From NCBI GenBank assembly GCA_910585095.1, contig CAJUBU010000014.1, forward strand, positions 1 to 64,000: a stretch of 64,000 nt of DNA. The letters are read 5' to 3'. This document shows positions 1 through 8,516 of this stretch, piece after piece. The notes below the pieces were generated by a model, which ran no database searches, was not told the DNA's origin, and was given only the letters and a program-made list of their open reading frames with translations. The stretch comes from an uncultured Lachnospira sp. (GTDB taxonomy: Bacteria > Bacillota > Clostridia > Lachnospirales > Lachnospiraceae). Both the position numbers and the translations under genes were made by a program. How positions within the stretch are numbered: the first letter of the stretch is position 1; each line of letters opens with the position of its first letter.

Positions 1-863
1 AAAAACTCAGCTAAATCATTTGCCTTTGAATCAACATCATTCATATCATTTCCATTTGCATCAATACCACCTATTGTAACATTTTGCCAGCTCAACTCAA
101 GTTCAGATATTTTATACCATAATGCAGAAATAATTTTTTGTGCCTGTTTGTAAGTCAATACTCCTTCATCTATATCTTTTTTATAATATGGATATAAATA
201 TTGGTCTAACCTGCCAAATGATATAGAACCGCTGCCAGCTTCAGAAACCACACATTCATGAGTTATCAATAATAATTGCACGGACTCAAATAAATTTTTT
301 GGCGGATTAAAAGCAATCCAACTACATGCCTCTGCAATATCTTTTAAATTTATATTTCCACTTTTTTTATACTTTTCTTCTGCTAATTTACTATATCTTA
401 AAATAAGCTGCTGGAAACTTTTCATTAAAATTAACATACTCTCATAAAAATCTTCATTTGTACTATGTATAGAACACTTGTATTTTTCCTCTAATAATTT
501 AATCTTATGACTTATGCCTTCTGTTATTAATTTATCATATGCAACAGCAACATGTACACCTAAAATGCTGCCAAAAAAACCTTCTTCTTCTAAATTTTCC
601 ATATATTGTGCTAAACACATTAAATCTTTTTTGTTACTTAACAATTTTAAATTAATATCTTTAACAGGATAAGGCAACATATCTAAATTACCATCACCTC
701 CAATATGTCCTGCTAAAATATCATCATCATCTATAAATATAGGCTTTATTTTAAAATAAATGGAAAGTGCATATGCTTTCTTTTTAATAACAGCACTGCT
801 TTCCATTTTCTTATCTATCATTTTAATAATTTCATTTCTAATATCTTTAAATTGTACCCACAT
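1..863 (-). CDS. Glycyl radical enzyme (pyruvate formate-lyase family), N-terminal part, runs off left edge
   Basis: Reading the minus strand from the ATG at 863 gives an open frame of about 287 codons that continues past base 1. The frame holds signatures of the glycyl radical enzyme family: IFIDDDDILAGHIGG near residues 46-60, FYESMLILMK, PKNLFESVQLLL, SFGRLDQYLYPYYKK and NVTIGG. The active-site cysteine and the C-terminal glycyl radical loop lie outside the window. The start is close to the IDDDD motif, so the N-terminus looks shorter than in choline or glycerol lyases. Its ATG overlaps the stop of the upstream activase (TAATG), so the two are translationally coupled. The family uses a protein radical for anaerobic C-C, C-N, C-O or C-S bond cleavage. 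The substrate cannot be read from this part. Family certain; reaction unknown. Confidence 0.9.
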   Translation of the reverse strand, partial: MWVQFKDIRNEIIKMIDKKMESSAVIKKKAYALSIYFKIKPIFIDDDDILAGHIGGDGNLDMLPYPVKDINLKLLSNKKDLMCLAQYMENLEEEGFFGSILGVHVAVAYDKLITEGISHKIKLLEEKYKCSIHSTNEDFYESMLILMKSFQQLILRYSKLAEEKYKKSGNINLKDIAEACSWIAFNPPKNLFESVQLLLITHECVVSEAGSGSISFGRLDQYLYPYYKKDIDEGVLTYKQAQKIISALWYKISELELSWQNVTIGGIDANGNDMNDVDSKANDLAEF

Positions 864-1753
864 TATAACCCGCTCCAGTCTGCATGAACCCCAAAATCAT
901 CCAATATTTCCAGACAATTTAACATAAATTGTCTGGACGGTTCATTGATATGTTTCAATGTATAATTCATTCCGCATAATTCATACTTTTTTATTCCCAT
1001 TTTATGATAAGATAATAATTCAACCTTTTTAAACTGTATATTTTGTAAAAAAGCTCCTATCTTTTTCATCTCATCCAATGTTATATTTACATTTTCAATT
1101 ACAGGTATCCGAACCCATATATCTTTTATTTTAGATATTTGCCTTATATTTTCTAGTATTAAATCGTTTGTCTGTCCTGTACAATATTGATGTAATTCTC
1201 TTGTATAAGCTTTACAATCAATAATAAATAAATCAACAGTATCTATTATTTTTTCAATCACATCAAAAGAAACATTTGCTGCTGTCTCAAGTGCAGTATG
1301 TATCGAATTTTCTTTGCATTTCAATAATAATTGTGATAATTCATCTACTTGACACAGCGGTTCACCCCCTCCTATGGTTACACCGCCATTTTGCCTATAA
1401 AAATGAAAATCTTTCATTATTTCCTGTAACACTTCATCAACTGTTCTATCTATTGAATTTATCTTTAATGCTCCGCTTGGGCATAAATCAACACATGCAG
1501 TACAATCCAAACAAGCATTATGATAATAAATGCTATGCTGAGGATAATTTAATTTATGGAATCCTTTATTACAACTTTTTTCACATAAACCACAGAACAA
1601 GCATTTTTCTTTGTCATACATCAGCCAATGTTTATTAATTGTTTCAGGATTATGGCACCATAGACATTTCATATTACAACCCGCCAAAAATACTGTTGTT
1701 CTGATTCCATGTCCATCATCTAATGAAAATCGTTGAATATTTGTTATTAACAT
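863..1753 (-). CDS. Glycyl radical enzyme activating enzyme (radical SAM)
   Basis: A 296-residue radical SAM protein. The cluster motif CNMKCLWC lies at residues 26-33. Two ferredoxin-type cysteine sets follow, CLFCGLCEKSC (51-61) and CLDCTACVDLC (81-91), and GGVTIGGGEPL comes after them. The extra 2x[4Fe-4S] insert is typical of activases for choline, glycerol, arylacetate and similar lyases and is absent from PflA. It should install the glycyl radical on the enzyme encoded directly downstream, whose ATG overlaps this stop codon. Its own start overlaps the upstream 137-residue gene by 7 bases, so it sits inside a tight four-gene operon with licD. The general role is firm. Confidence 0.93.
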   Translation of the reverse strand: MLITNIQRFSLDDGHGIRTTVFLAGCNMKCLWCHNPETINKHWLMYDKEKCLFCGLCEKSCNKGFHKLNYPQHSIYYHNACLDCTACVDLCPSGALKINSIDRTVDEVLQEIMKDFHFYRQNGGVTIGGGEPLCQVDELSQLLLKCKENSIHTALETAANVSFDVIEKIIDTVDLFIIDCKAYTRELHQYCTGQTNDLILENIRQISKIKDIWVRIPVIENVNITLDEMKKIGAFLQNIQFKKVELLSYHKMGIKKYELCGMNYTLKHINEPSRQFMLNCLEILDDFGVHADWSGL

Positions 1754-2160
1754 TGATTTTTTACCTCATTTAAGTACTCTGATAAATCAAGCAGACAATT
1801 ATCAACATCTTCCTCCGTCAATTCATAACTTTTTGAATATAAATCTAAAATAGATTCCTTAGGAAACACTTTATAAATATTTTCTCTTATTTCATTGTAA
1901 TAATTACTATTATTACTAGCAATAAGAATAATGCAATCCCCTATTCCTCTATCTACAGCTTGCTGTATATTAAGAACTGTTATACCATCATATTTTTTAT
2001 TATCTATACAAAATTCTACGTTGCCATCTAATTCTTTTAACGTTTGTTTTATAGTTATACCAAAATTCCCATTAGGATATATAATATAATTTTTTTTACC
2101 TTGTTTTATTTTTTCTTTAATTTTATATTTTGCAGCACTATACTCAAATCCATTTTTCAT
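1747..2160 (-). CDS. Small Rossmann-like protein of unknown function
   Basis: A 137-residue protein. Residues 22-40 read KNYIIYPNGNFGITIKQTL, a strand followed by a glycine-containing turn and a helix. Later come FCIDNKKYDG and CIILIASNN. This resembles the nucleotide-binding half-domain often joined to sugar-modifying transferases and methyltransferases (loop, then an acidic strand, then IDN). No catalytic motif is recognised. The start overlaps the licD stop by four bases (ATGA) and the end overlaps the activase start by seven, so it is co-translated with both. It may supply or bind a substrate for the LicD or glycyl radical step; this is inference from position only. Confidence 0.75.
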   Translation of the reverse strand: MKNGFEYSAAKYKIKEKIKQGKKNYIIYPNGNFGITIKQTLKELDGNVEFCIDNKKYDGITVLNIQQAVDRGIGDCIILIASNNSNYYNEIRENIYKVFPKESILDLYSKSYELTEEDVDNCLLDLSEYLNEVKNQC

Positions 2161-2996
2161 TTTAATTTACCTATCTTATTAACATTTTTAACCACTCTTA
2201 ACTTACTAACTGGATGCACTTTTCTTTTCTCCACAGGAGGAAGCTGCATATAATCACCAAACTTAAAGGTCAAATAACTGTCATACTCCTTAATTCCTTG
2301 AAATATCACTCCCTCAAATACTGTATCCGCACTGCATTCATACCAATTTCTATAATATCCATACTCGTTGTTTGGTGTTGGAAACATCAATATGCGAACC
2401 ATTCTTGTTTTCTTTTTATTATACCTTAAAATCATTCCATAATAAAATCTAAATATTTCCTTTTCTGGTATTTGAGCAAGTAAGTGAAACCATTGACGTT
2501 TAAAAAAATTTTTATCTGCTATTTGTCCAACTTTAGACCACAATACTTTTCGTACACAAAAGCACTGAAAATTCTGAACACTTCTAATAATATAATTATT
2601 TGAAACATTATCAAGTGGAAATATATCTATAAATATCCCCTGTTTATATGGCATATGTTCTTGGAACTCTCTAAGAAAAAGTGTATTTTTTCTTCTCAGC
2701 TTACCATATCCCCAACGATACCCCTTTGTATTTCGATGGTCTTGAAAATAAAATCGTGTTGTATCAAGTTCTGTTTTGCAAGCTTCTCTAAATTTTTCAT
2801 ACTCATCTCTTAATAAGGCAACATCGGCGTCATCGTCCCAAGGTATAAATCCTTCATGTCGAATAGCTCCCAGTAAAGTACCTGCTATAATATTGTAATG
2901 TATATTACATTTTTTACATATTCTATCTACTTCCTGTAACATTTCCAACTGAATCAATTGTATTTTACGAAGTGTTTTATTGTCTATCTCTAACAT
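2157..2996 (-). CDS. LicD family phosphotransferase
   Basis: A 279-residue LicD-family protein. The nucleotidyltransferase-fold motif GTLLGAIRHEGFIPWDDDAD lies near residues 39-58, with the conserved G(T/S)LLGA and DDD metal ligands intact. Family members move a phospho-alcohol such as phosphocholine from a CDP carrier onto a surface glycan or teichoic acid. The AGGGG ribosome site before ATG 2996 supports the start. It is the first gene of the operon that continues with the Rossmann-like protein, the glycyl radical activase and the glycyl radical enzyme. Of the three LicD proteins in the window this is the most divergent: it lacks the N-terminal VWAAQLEVL block shared by the other two. Substrate unknown. 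Confidence 0.88.
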   Translation of the reverse strand: MLEIDNKTLRKIQLIQLEMLQEVDRICKKCNIHYNIIAGTLLGAIRHEGFIPWDDDADVALLRDEYEKFREACKTELDTTRFYFQDHRNTKGYRWGYGKLRRKNTLFLREFQEHMPYKQGIFIDIFPLDNVSNNYIIRSVQNFQCFCVRKVLWSKVGQIADKNFFKRQWFHLLAQIPEKEIFRFYYGMILRYNKKKTRMVRILMFPTPNNEYGYYRNWYECSADTVFEGVIFQGIKEYDSYLTFKFGDYMQLPPVEKRKVHPVSKLRVVKNVNKIGKLK

Positions 2997-3056
2997 TATT
3001 CCCCTTTATCTTATCACAATATATTATAATTTTTCTAATTACAAAAAAAGACTATT

Positions 3057-3219
3057 ACAAAATGAGTTTTGTATGCAAGATATTGAAGGCAATGTATAAT
3101 CCTATCTTGCAAAATCTCTTATTGCAACAGCCTTAACGGTCATTATATCTTATCTATAGCCATTATTATACCAGCGACTCCATTCGCTAACTATTGCAAA
3201 CTCCATTTTGCAAATTTTT
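3057..3219. repeat. Nested inverted-repeat region
   Basis: No gene is seen from 2997 to 3429. The segment folds back on itself. CAAAATGAGTTTTG near 3058 pairs with the complement of the run around 3200-3216, and TGCAAGAT (about 3077) pairs with ATCTTGCA (about 3109). It also contains TGCAACAGC, a string seen again in hairpins near 8402 and 48317. It could be a palindromic intergenic repeat or a long terminator for the operon that reads away from it. Seen by eye only. Confidence 0.4.
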
Positions 3220-3315
3220 TTACATATAATTTGTATCGGCATGTTTGATAGATAAGTTAATCTTTTATTGTTTATTAACCTTCACTCACCAATAACATCT
3301 ATATAAAGTTAAATA

Positions 3316-3367
3316 AAAGAGGACTACTGTTTTACGATGATTCACCGTTAAAGCAATAGCCCTCTTT
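3316..3367 (-). terminator. Probable terminator after the 580-residue secreted protein gene
   Basis: Imperfect 14-base arms, 3316-3329 (AAAGAGGACTACTG) and 3354-3367 (CAATAGCCCTCTTT), enclose a second small stem. On the minus strand a TTTATTTAAC tail follows. It lies about 60 bases past the stop codon at 3430. Confidence 0.6.
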
Positions 3368-3429
3368 ATTAATATTAATCTGTCTTACTTAACTTATTTA
3401 CTACTCTGGAAATAGTATTTAAGTTTAGA

Positions 3430-5172
3430 TTATCTTATCTGAAATACATATGTCATTGCTGGTGCTGTTGATGATGCAGCAGGAACAGCAACCTCTACCC
3501 ACACATTCTCTTCAGCTTTTATAGCAGTAGCTGCAAAAGTAGCTGCACCGTCTGATGTTGTTGGCTTCTTTATAGTTAAAGCTGCAAATGTGCCATTAGC
3601 GCCTGTAGTACTTATCTTTGCAGTTATTGTTCCTTTCATATCAGCTCCATCAATTGTGAATCCACAGTTTGAACCTTCTTCATAGTATCCAACTGCTTCA
3701 GCATCTACAACCTGACGAATTGCTGTTACCTGACCCTTAGCATTTGATGTATATGTTACACCTTCGCCACTAAATACTTGAGCTGCAGTATTTGTTCTAT
3801 TTGCACTTGTAATCAATATCTCTTCATTAAATGAGTATACAACACTTACTACAGGTTTTACTGCCTCTTCATTACGCAATTTTTGAACATAATCAACCCA
3901 TTTAGTCTTCCAGCCAGCATCAGTATTTGCTTTTACTGTAAGTGTAAAATCTTGGCTTGAAGGTTTAACATTTGGATTTAAATATTGACGATAATTATGA
4001 CTTCCTGTAGCCGCATCTTTATCACCATTTGTATCCTGATACTTTGTAGTTCCAGCAGCGCTGATACCATCTAATACAAAAGTCTGTGATACTTCATTTG
4101 AAACAACTTCTCCGCTTTCTGCATCTTTAGTTGTTTTAACTGGATAGCTTACACTATTAGCAGGAGTGGTTTTATCAACCTGAGTTAATGCAAGGTATAC
4201 ATCACCTTTCTTTCCTGATGTAAAAGTATCATTCTCTGCAAATTCCAAACCACAGTCTGTATTTACATTAACTTGAGCAGTAACAATAACAGGAGCTAAA
4301 CCATTATTTACGATTTTAGCTGTTTGTGACACACCAGTGTTTTGTGCTACTGGAGCTGTATATGTAATATCTGTATCCGCATCTGTTAATGCTTCTTCAT
4401 CTCTAGCAGTACCAGCACTTTTATACAATGTTCCTTTTTCTGTATTTAACACAACACTAACTGCTCCATCTGAATCTGTTGTAACTGTTAAATACTCTGC
4501 AAGTTCATTGCCATCTGTGACTTCTTTAAACACTTTTTTATATATCTTTCCATCATAAATAAATTCCCCTGATTGACCATTTGCTCTAAGAGTCATCGTA
4601 TCAAGTGTATTATCAGCAGCCTTATATGTTGTAGTGATATAATTTTTATAATTGTCCTTTGTTATTCCTACCCATGTTCCTTTTGCTTCAGCAATTCCAT
4701 CAGGGTCTGGTGTCCAAACAGCATAAGTACTACCATTAGTAGCATCTACAGTAGCATCTACAGCAGTATCTACATCTGATTCTTCGTCTGTTCCTGCAGT
4801 TACACTAAATAATGTTGTAAGGGTTGGACTAGATATTTCTGTCCACTCCATTATACCTAACTTTGTCTTAGCTGCATCTTTGCTTTCAACAACTGGTGCG
4901 CTCATACCTGCAAAATAGGCACTATCCGTATTATTATAAGCAGCGTTATCATACTGATATAACAATCCATCTGGGTCAAGTGTAAAATCATAAAGTCCTT
5001 CTGTTTCTGTAGGTAATTCTACTTTAAATTCTCCGCTAGGAGTTTCAGAATTATCATTCTCCACACCAACATTGCCACTAAGAGAAATTTCTCCTGCAAA
5101 TGTAGGAACTACTTGTGACATTACCATTGTTCCAACACAGGCAAGCGCTGCTACTCTTTTAAATTTTTTCAT
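3430..5172 (-). CDS. Secreted protein of unknown function (580 residues)
   Basis: The start at 5172 follows a strong CAAGGAGG site. Residues 1-26 are a classic signal peptide ending VVPTFAG. The mature protein is threonine-, alanine- and valine-rich with many short predicted strands and no cysteine cluster except two widely spaced residues. It has no LPXTG anchor and no C-terminal membrane segment. An early block, GEFKVELPTETEGLYDFTLD, resembles the ELPFAVNPYKLNL block of the secreted protein at 6583-7419, which suggests a shared beta-sandwich type. It follows the membrane-anchored gene at 5197-5748 by 24 bases, so the two form an operon. Extracellular or surface-fibre roles are plausible. 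I do not recognise the family. Confidence 0.8.
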   Translation of the reverse strand: MKKFKRVAALACVGTMVMSQVVPTFAGEISLSGNVGVENDNSETPSGEFKVELPTETEGLYDFTLDPDGLLYQYDNAAYNNTDSAYFAGMSAPVVESKDAAKTKLGIMEWTEISSPTLTTLFSVTAGTDEESDVDTAVDATVDATNGSTYAVWTPDPDGIAEAKGTWVGITKDNYKNYITTTYKAADNTLDTMTLRANGQSGEFIYDGKIYKKVFKEVTDGNELAEYLTVTTDSDGAVSVVLNTEKGTLYKSAGTARDEEALTDADTDITYTAPVAQNTGVSQTAKIVNNGLAPVIVTAQVNVNTDCGLEFAENDTFTSGKKGDVYLALTQVDKTTPANSVSYPVKTTKDAESGEVVSNEVSQTFVLDGISAAGTTKYQDTNGDKDAATGSHNYRQYLNPNVKPSSQDFTLTVKANTDAGWKTKWVDYVQKLRNEEAVKPVVSVVYSFNEEILITSANRTNTAAQVFSGEGVTYTSNAKGQVTAIRQVVDAEAVGYYEEGSNCGFTIDGADMKGTITAKISTTGANGTFAALTIKKPTTSDGAATFAATAIKAEENVWVEVAVPAASSTAPAMTYVFQIR

Positions 5173-5196
5173 GCTTTCTCCTCCTTGAAATAAACA

Positions 5197-5748
5197 TTAA
5201 TTATGAATTGTAAGAATGACTTTTACAGAAACCTTACTCGTTTCCTTATAATCATCATCCACTAAGTGATAAGTAAGCACTGTCTCATATGTACCAGCAT
5301 CCAGAACATCGTCCAATTTGATATTTTCCAAACGACTGCCAGGTTCCATATAAGGCGACTTGTAAATCTGTCGATTATCATTTCCAAGTGTAATAGTAAA
5401 AAATACAGTAGTATTATTTTTTACTGGATTTGTTACCCGTGCATTGGAAGAAGGTGAAGAGCCATCTGGAAATTCCCATTTCGTATTCATCTGCACTTCG
5501 TAGGAACCTATTGGCGTGAAATCCTTTTCTTCCATCTGTGCAATAATCTCTTCGACATTGTCTGCTGTGATAACTGTATTGTAGCTTTGCGGTTCTTTCT
5601 TTCCAAACAGTAAATATACAATACCGCCGCCAAGCAGACAAACCGCCAATAATGCTACCACAATTATAATTCTTGTATGCGACTTTTTTTCGGCTTCTGG
5701 CATTGCATCCCTGCGGCTGATGCGCTCGTTTGCACCTTCCTTTGACAT
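5197..5748 (-). CDS. Membrane-anchored protein, paralogue of the 5966-6493 product
   Basis: About 183 residues. ATG 5748 is preferred because AGAGGTGG lies 6-7 bases upstream; a GTG at 5751 is also in frame. A basic N-terminal tail leads into a membrane segment near residues 25-47 (IIIVVALLAVCLLGGGIVYL). The rest is an outside domain with KWEFPDGSSPSSNARV and VFFTITLGNDNRQIY. The outside domain aligns along its length with the protein encoded divergently at 5966-6493: the W-F-DG pattern, the F-IT pattern, SP followed by ENI or ENF, and Y-V-TH or TYHL near the end. It probably works with the secreted protein encoded just downstream. Family not recognised. Confidence 0.8.
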   Translation of the reverse strand: MSKEGANERISRRDAMPEAEKKSHTRIIIVVALLAVCLLGGGIVYLLFGKKEPQSYNTVITADNVEEIIAQMEEKDFTPIGSYEVQMNTKWEFPDGSSPSSNARVTNPVKNNTTVFFTITLGNDNRQIYKSPYMEPGSRLENIKLDDVLDAGTYETVLTYHLVDDDYKETSKVSVKVILTIHN

Positions 5749-5965
5749 CACTTACCACCTCTATATATAACAGAAGTCTTTTTCACTTTCCTAATAACAA
5801 AGATTACTACTTTTTATGTAACGAAAATAAATCAAAAATCCTAAAATTATTGACTAATAAACGAATTTTATTTTTATGATATTTTAGCTTGTTTTAAAGT
5901 AATTTATATAAGATAACAGTACAAGTTACAAATATCATAATAATATTTAAAAGGATTTATAAATT
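5749..5965. promoter_or_regulatory. Shared intergenic region between two divergent paralogous cassettes
   Basis: About 217 AT-rich bases separate the two divergent membrane-protein genes, so both promoters must lie here. A TTGACT at 5850-5855 and TATGAT at 5875-5880 on the plus strand are candidate -35 and -10 boxes, though the 19-base gap is long. On the minus strand TATATA lies just ahead of the ribosome site. No clear operator was seen. Confidence 0.4.
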
Positions 5966-6493
5966 ATGGAAGAAAAGCAAAAACAAGGCGTTAGCAAAAG
6001 AGTACTGATTATTGTTATTGCTGTTTGTTTATTATTAGTTGGAAGTATTGGTGCTTTTGCATACAATATGTATATACATCGCAATGACAACACAGATTCA
6101 AAAGATGACCTTTCCATTTCTGGCGGAGGACTTGTTGTCACGGAGGACAACAAAGGCAACATAACACAAGATTTAAAAAAAGCCAACAAAGGCAATCTTG
6201 TAGTACGAATGACACAAGGATGGGTATTCACAGATGGTTGTACTAAGAGCAATGCTTATTTAGGCAATTCAACGCGCAACGAAGGACCTGTTCGATTTAT
6301 TATCACAATGGCTGATACTGGAGAAATTCTTTTAACTTCTCCAGAGGTTCCAGTGGGTTCTTGTATAGAAAATTTCCCACTATCTGTCAATTTATCACCA
6401 GGCAACTATGATGTGGTGATAACACATCAATTGATGAAAGATGGGGAACCAGCAGGCAATGTCAGCACAGCTGCCAGCATCGTGGTAAAATAA
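5966..6493 (+). CDS. Membrane-anchored protein, paralogue of the 5197-5748 product
   Basis: A 175-residue protein with a basic N-terminus, one membrane segment at about residues 12-34 (VLIIVIAVCLLLVGSIGAFA) and an outside domain. GWVFTDGCTKSNAYLGN, VRFIITMADTGEILL and SCIENFPLSVNL match equivalent stretches of the divergent neighbour at 5197-5748. The gene is followed after 89 bases by a secreted-protein gene, repeating the anchor-then-secreted order of the opposite strand. It could be an assembly or retention factor for the secreted partner; that is inference. No known family recognised. Confidence 0.8.
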   Translation: MEEKQKQGVSKRVLIIVIAVCLLLVGSIGAFAYNMYIHRNDNTDSKDDLSISGGGLVVTEDNKGNITQDLKKANKGNLVVRMTQGWVFTDGCTKSNAYLGNSTRNEGPVRFIITMADTGEILLTSPEVPVGSCIENFPLSVNLSPGNYDVVITHQLMKDGEPAGNVSTAASIVVK

Positions 6494-6582
6494 TTTTATT
6501 TATTTTGATTCATACCATATTCATATGGTTGAATATATACTCTTAATTATTTTTTTATAATATTTTCAAGGAGGAAGTTATT

Positions 6583-7419
6583 ATGACAAAGAAGAAATTT
6601 TTAGCTGCACTTTCAACAGCAGCAATTACAACAAGCTTGCTTGCTACAACAGCATTTGCAGACAATTGGAATACAAATGGTGGTACTGAAACAGGTGAAG
6701 GTAGCGGCACAGTTCGTGTACCTGTAATCGAGGTTGAAGTACCTGTGGAGTTACCATTTGCAGTAAACCCTTATAAATTAAATCTTGCTGAAGAAGGTGC
6801 AACTGCTATTACAGACCAAATTTGGTCAGATAATTATATGATTATTAATCATAGTGAAGTTCCTGTAGCAGTTAAGACAGCATCTAAAGCAACTCCTAGT
6901 GCAGATATTGAATTAGCTACTGCACTTAAAATTGATTCAAACACTAAAAAATATGTACATTCATCTGATTCAAGCAAGAAGAGTGCTTTTCTTGGTATGC
7001 AATTCGCTAAAACTGTAGAATTTAAAAATGATGCATATGAAATAAAATATGATTATACTGCTTGGACACCTGCTGATGGTGATGATAAGACAAAACTTCA
7101 AGCTATTGGCGGTCTTTTATTAAATGATGGTGCAAGTGCAACAGAAGATGCTATGGTTATACTTAACAATGAAACAGAGTCAAATACAACAGGTGGTAGA
7201 AACGCTGCTGCATTTAAATATACAGGTTTCCTCAATGATTCAGCTACAGCAGCTTATACAGATGAAGATTTAAAAGTAACTACAGTTTATACATTGACTG
7301 TACTTGCAAATGGTGATATAAAAGCAGATGGTACTATCGATGGATACACTGCAACAACAGCAACCGACAATGCTGGTACAGCATGGAATGCTTTTAAAAC
7401 AGCAACAGCATCACCATAA
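6583..7419 (+). CDS. Secreted protein of unknown function (278 residues)
   Basis: The ATG at 6583 follows AAGGAGGAAGTT. A signal peptide spans residues 1-26 (ATTAFA then DN). The mature part is rich in T, A, D and N, starts with VEVPVELPFAVNPYKLNL and looks all-beta. There is no wall-sorting signal. It shares the LP...NP/DP...L style opening with the 580-residue secreted protein at 3430-5172 and sits in the same relation to a membrane-anchored paralogue. A rho-independent terminator follows 47 bases after the stop. Possibly a surface or matrix subunit; function not known. Confidence 0.8.
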   Translation: MTKKKFLAALSTAAITTSLLATTAFADNWNTNGGTETGEGSGTVRVPVIEVEVPVELPFAVNPYKLNLAEEGATAITDQIWSDNYMIINHSEVPVAVKTASKATPSADIELATALKIDSNTKKYVHSSDSSKKSAFLGMQFAKTVEFKNDAYEIKYDYTAWTPADGDDKTKLQAIGGLLLNDGASATEDAMVILNNETESNTTGGRNAAAFKYTGFLNDSATAAYTDEDLKVTTVYTLTVLANGDIKADGTIDGYTATTATDNAGTAWNAFKTATASP

Positions 7420-7465
7420 TTAATTAGATATTAACAATATTGTTATCAAATTAAGAGTGTATGTT

Positions 7466-7491
7466 AAAGGGAAGCCATTGTGCTTCCCTTT
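7466..7491 (+). terminator. Rho-independent terminator
   Basis: A perfect hairpin with arms AAAGGGAAGC and GCTTCCCTTT is followed by TATTCTATTT. It ends the 5966-7419 operon, though read-through into the gene at 7525 is possible. Confidence 0.85.
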
Positions 7492-7524
7492 ATTCTATTT
7501 ATCTTTATTTCCCAATGATTAACT

Positions 7525-8310
7525 TTGAAAGAAACACTTATGAATAAAATATGGAACCGCAATCAATTAAAATTATTTGTTGTATGTACGATGCTTTTAG
7601 ACCATGCCACTACTGCCCTATTTGATTTTACCTCTTTAACAGGTCAAATAATGTGGTTTTTTGGTATGTTTACAGCACCAACAATGGCTTATTTTGTTGC
7701 TGAAGGCTATCACTACACACATAACTTTAAAAAATATATCCTAAGAATGGGCATATTTGCATTGCTTTCATGGTTTCCTTATTACTATTTTCGTTATGGC
7801 ACACTCCCTTTTATAGATGGCAATTATTTTATTCTCCCATTCTCTATTAATAAAAATGGATATCAGGAAAGCATGGTAACAGGAGTTATTTATACTTTCT
7901 TCATTGCACTTTTAGCTATTTGGTTATGGGATAAAGCAAAATGCCCAAAATGGTGCAAAATAATAGGTGTTCTTTTATTAGCGCTGCTCTCTGGCTATGG
8001 TGATTGGGGAATGTATGGCATGTTGTGCTGCTTTTTCTTCTATATATTTAGAGAAAATCCTAAAAAGAAATGGATTATATACTATATTCTTACAGCATTA
8101 TTCTTCTCCCGTTATGTATGGAGCTGTTATATCCATCATCATATGGAAATGATTATATATTATCTTCATATATTAGGACTGGTTTTTGTTCCATTGCTTA
8201 TTGAATTTATGTACAATGGACAATCTGGCAAAAAAAATGGATGGACAAAATGGCTATTTTATATTATTTATCCTATTAATCTAATTGTATTTGGAATTAT
8301 TCGATGGTAA
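7525..8310 (+). CDS. TraX-family membrane acyltransferase-like protein
   Basis: About 261 residues with eight or more hydrophobic segments. The N-terminal block TMLLDHATTAL, then FGMFTAPTMAYFVAEGYHYT and KKYILRMGIFALLSWFPYY, matches the TraX family pattern (LDH, F-EG-T, KKY--R). TraX of the F plasmid N-acetylates pilin, and chromosomal relatives are thought to acylate surface molecules. The start shown is a TTG; an in-frame ATG at 7540 is an alternative, and neither has a strong ribosome site. It follows the secreted/anchored cassette on the same strand, behind a terminator. That it modifies one of those secreted proteins is inference only. Confidence 0.72.
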   Translation: MKETLMNKIWNRNQLKLFVVCTMLLDHATTALFDFTSLTGQIMWFFGMFTAPTMAYFVAEGYHYTHNFKKYILRMGIFALLSWFPYYYFRYGTLPFIDGNYFILPFSINKNGYQESMVTGVIYTFFIALLAIWLWDKAKCPKWCKIIGVLLLALLSGYGDWGMYGMLCCFFFYIFRENPKKKWIIYYILTALFFSRYVWSCYIHHHMEMIIYYLHILGLVFVPLLIEFMYNGQSGKKNGWTKWLFYIIYPINLIVFGIIRW

Positions 8311-8314
8311 AAAA

Positions 8315-8425
8315 AGAAGCTACCGCAATAAGAATTAAATATACAAGATATAGTGTTAATTTTAATTTAAGTTTTACTATATCCTGTATATATTTTCTTA
8401 GTGCAACAGCCCCTTCTATCTTTTT
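8315..8425 (+). terminator. Very long hairpin terminator after the TraX-like gene
   Basis: Arms of about 40 bases (8315-8355 and 8372-8417) pair imperfectly. The best part is ATATACAAGATATAGT against ACTATATCCTGTATAT, and the outer part is AGAAG against CTTCT. The run ATCTTTTTT follows. The arm contains GTGCAACAGC, also found near 3122 and 48317. Confidence 0.6.
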
Positions 8426-8516
8426 TATATAAATATTTTATTGTAAAACGATATTTGCAATCCACTTTGCTATTTACTTATATAATCTAAGAATAATTCT
8501 GTTTTATCAAAATAGT

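Noticed and set aside
1..863. Calling the glycyl radical enzyme a choline TMA-lyase (cutC) because of licD
   Set aside because: The diagnostic active-site residues are outside the window and the N-terminus is shorter than in CutC.
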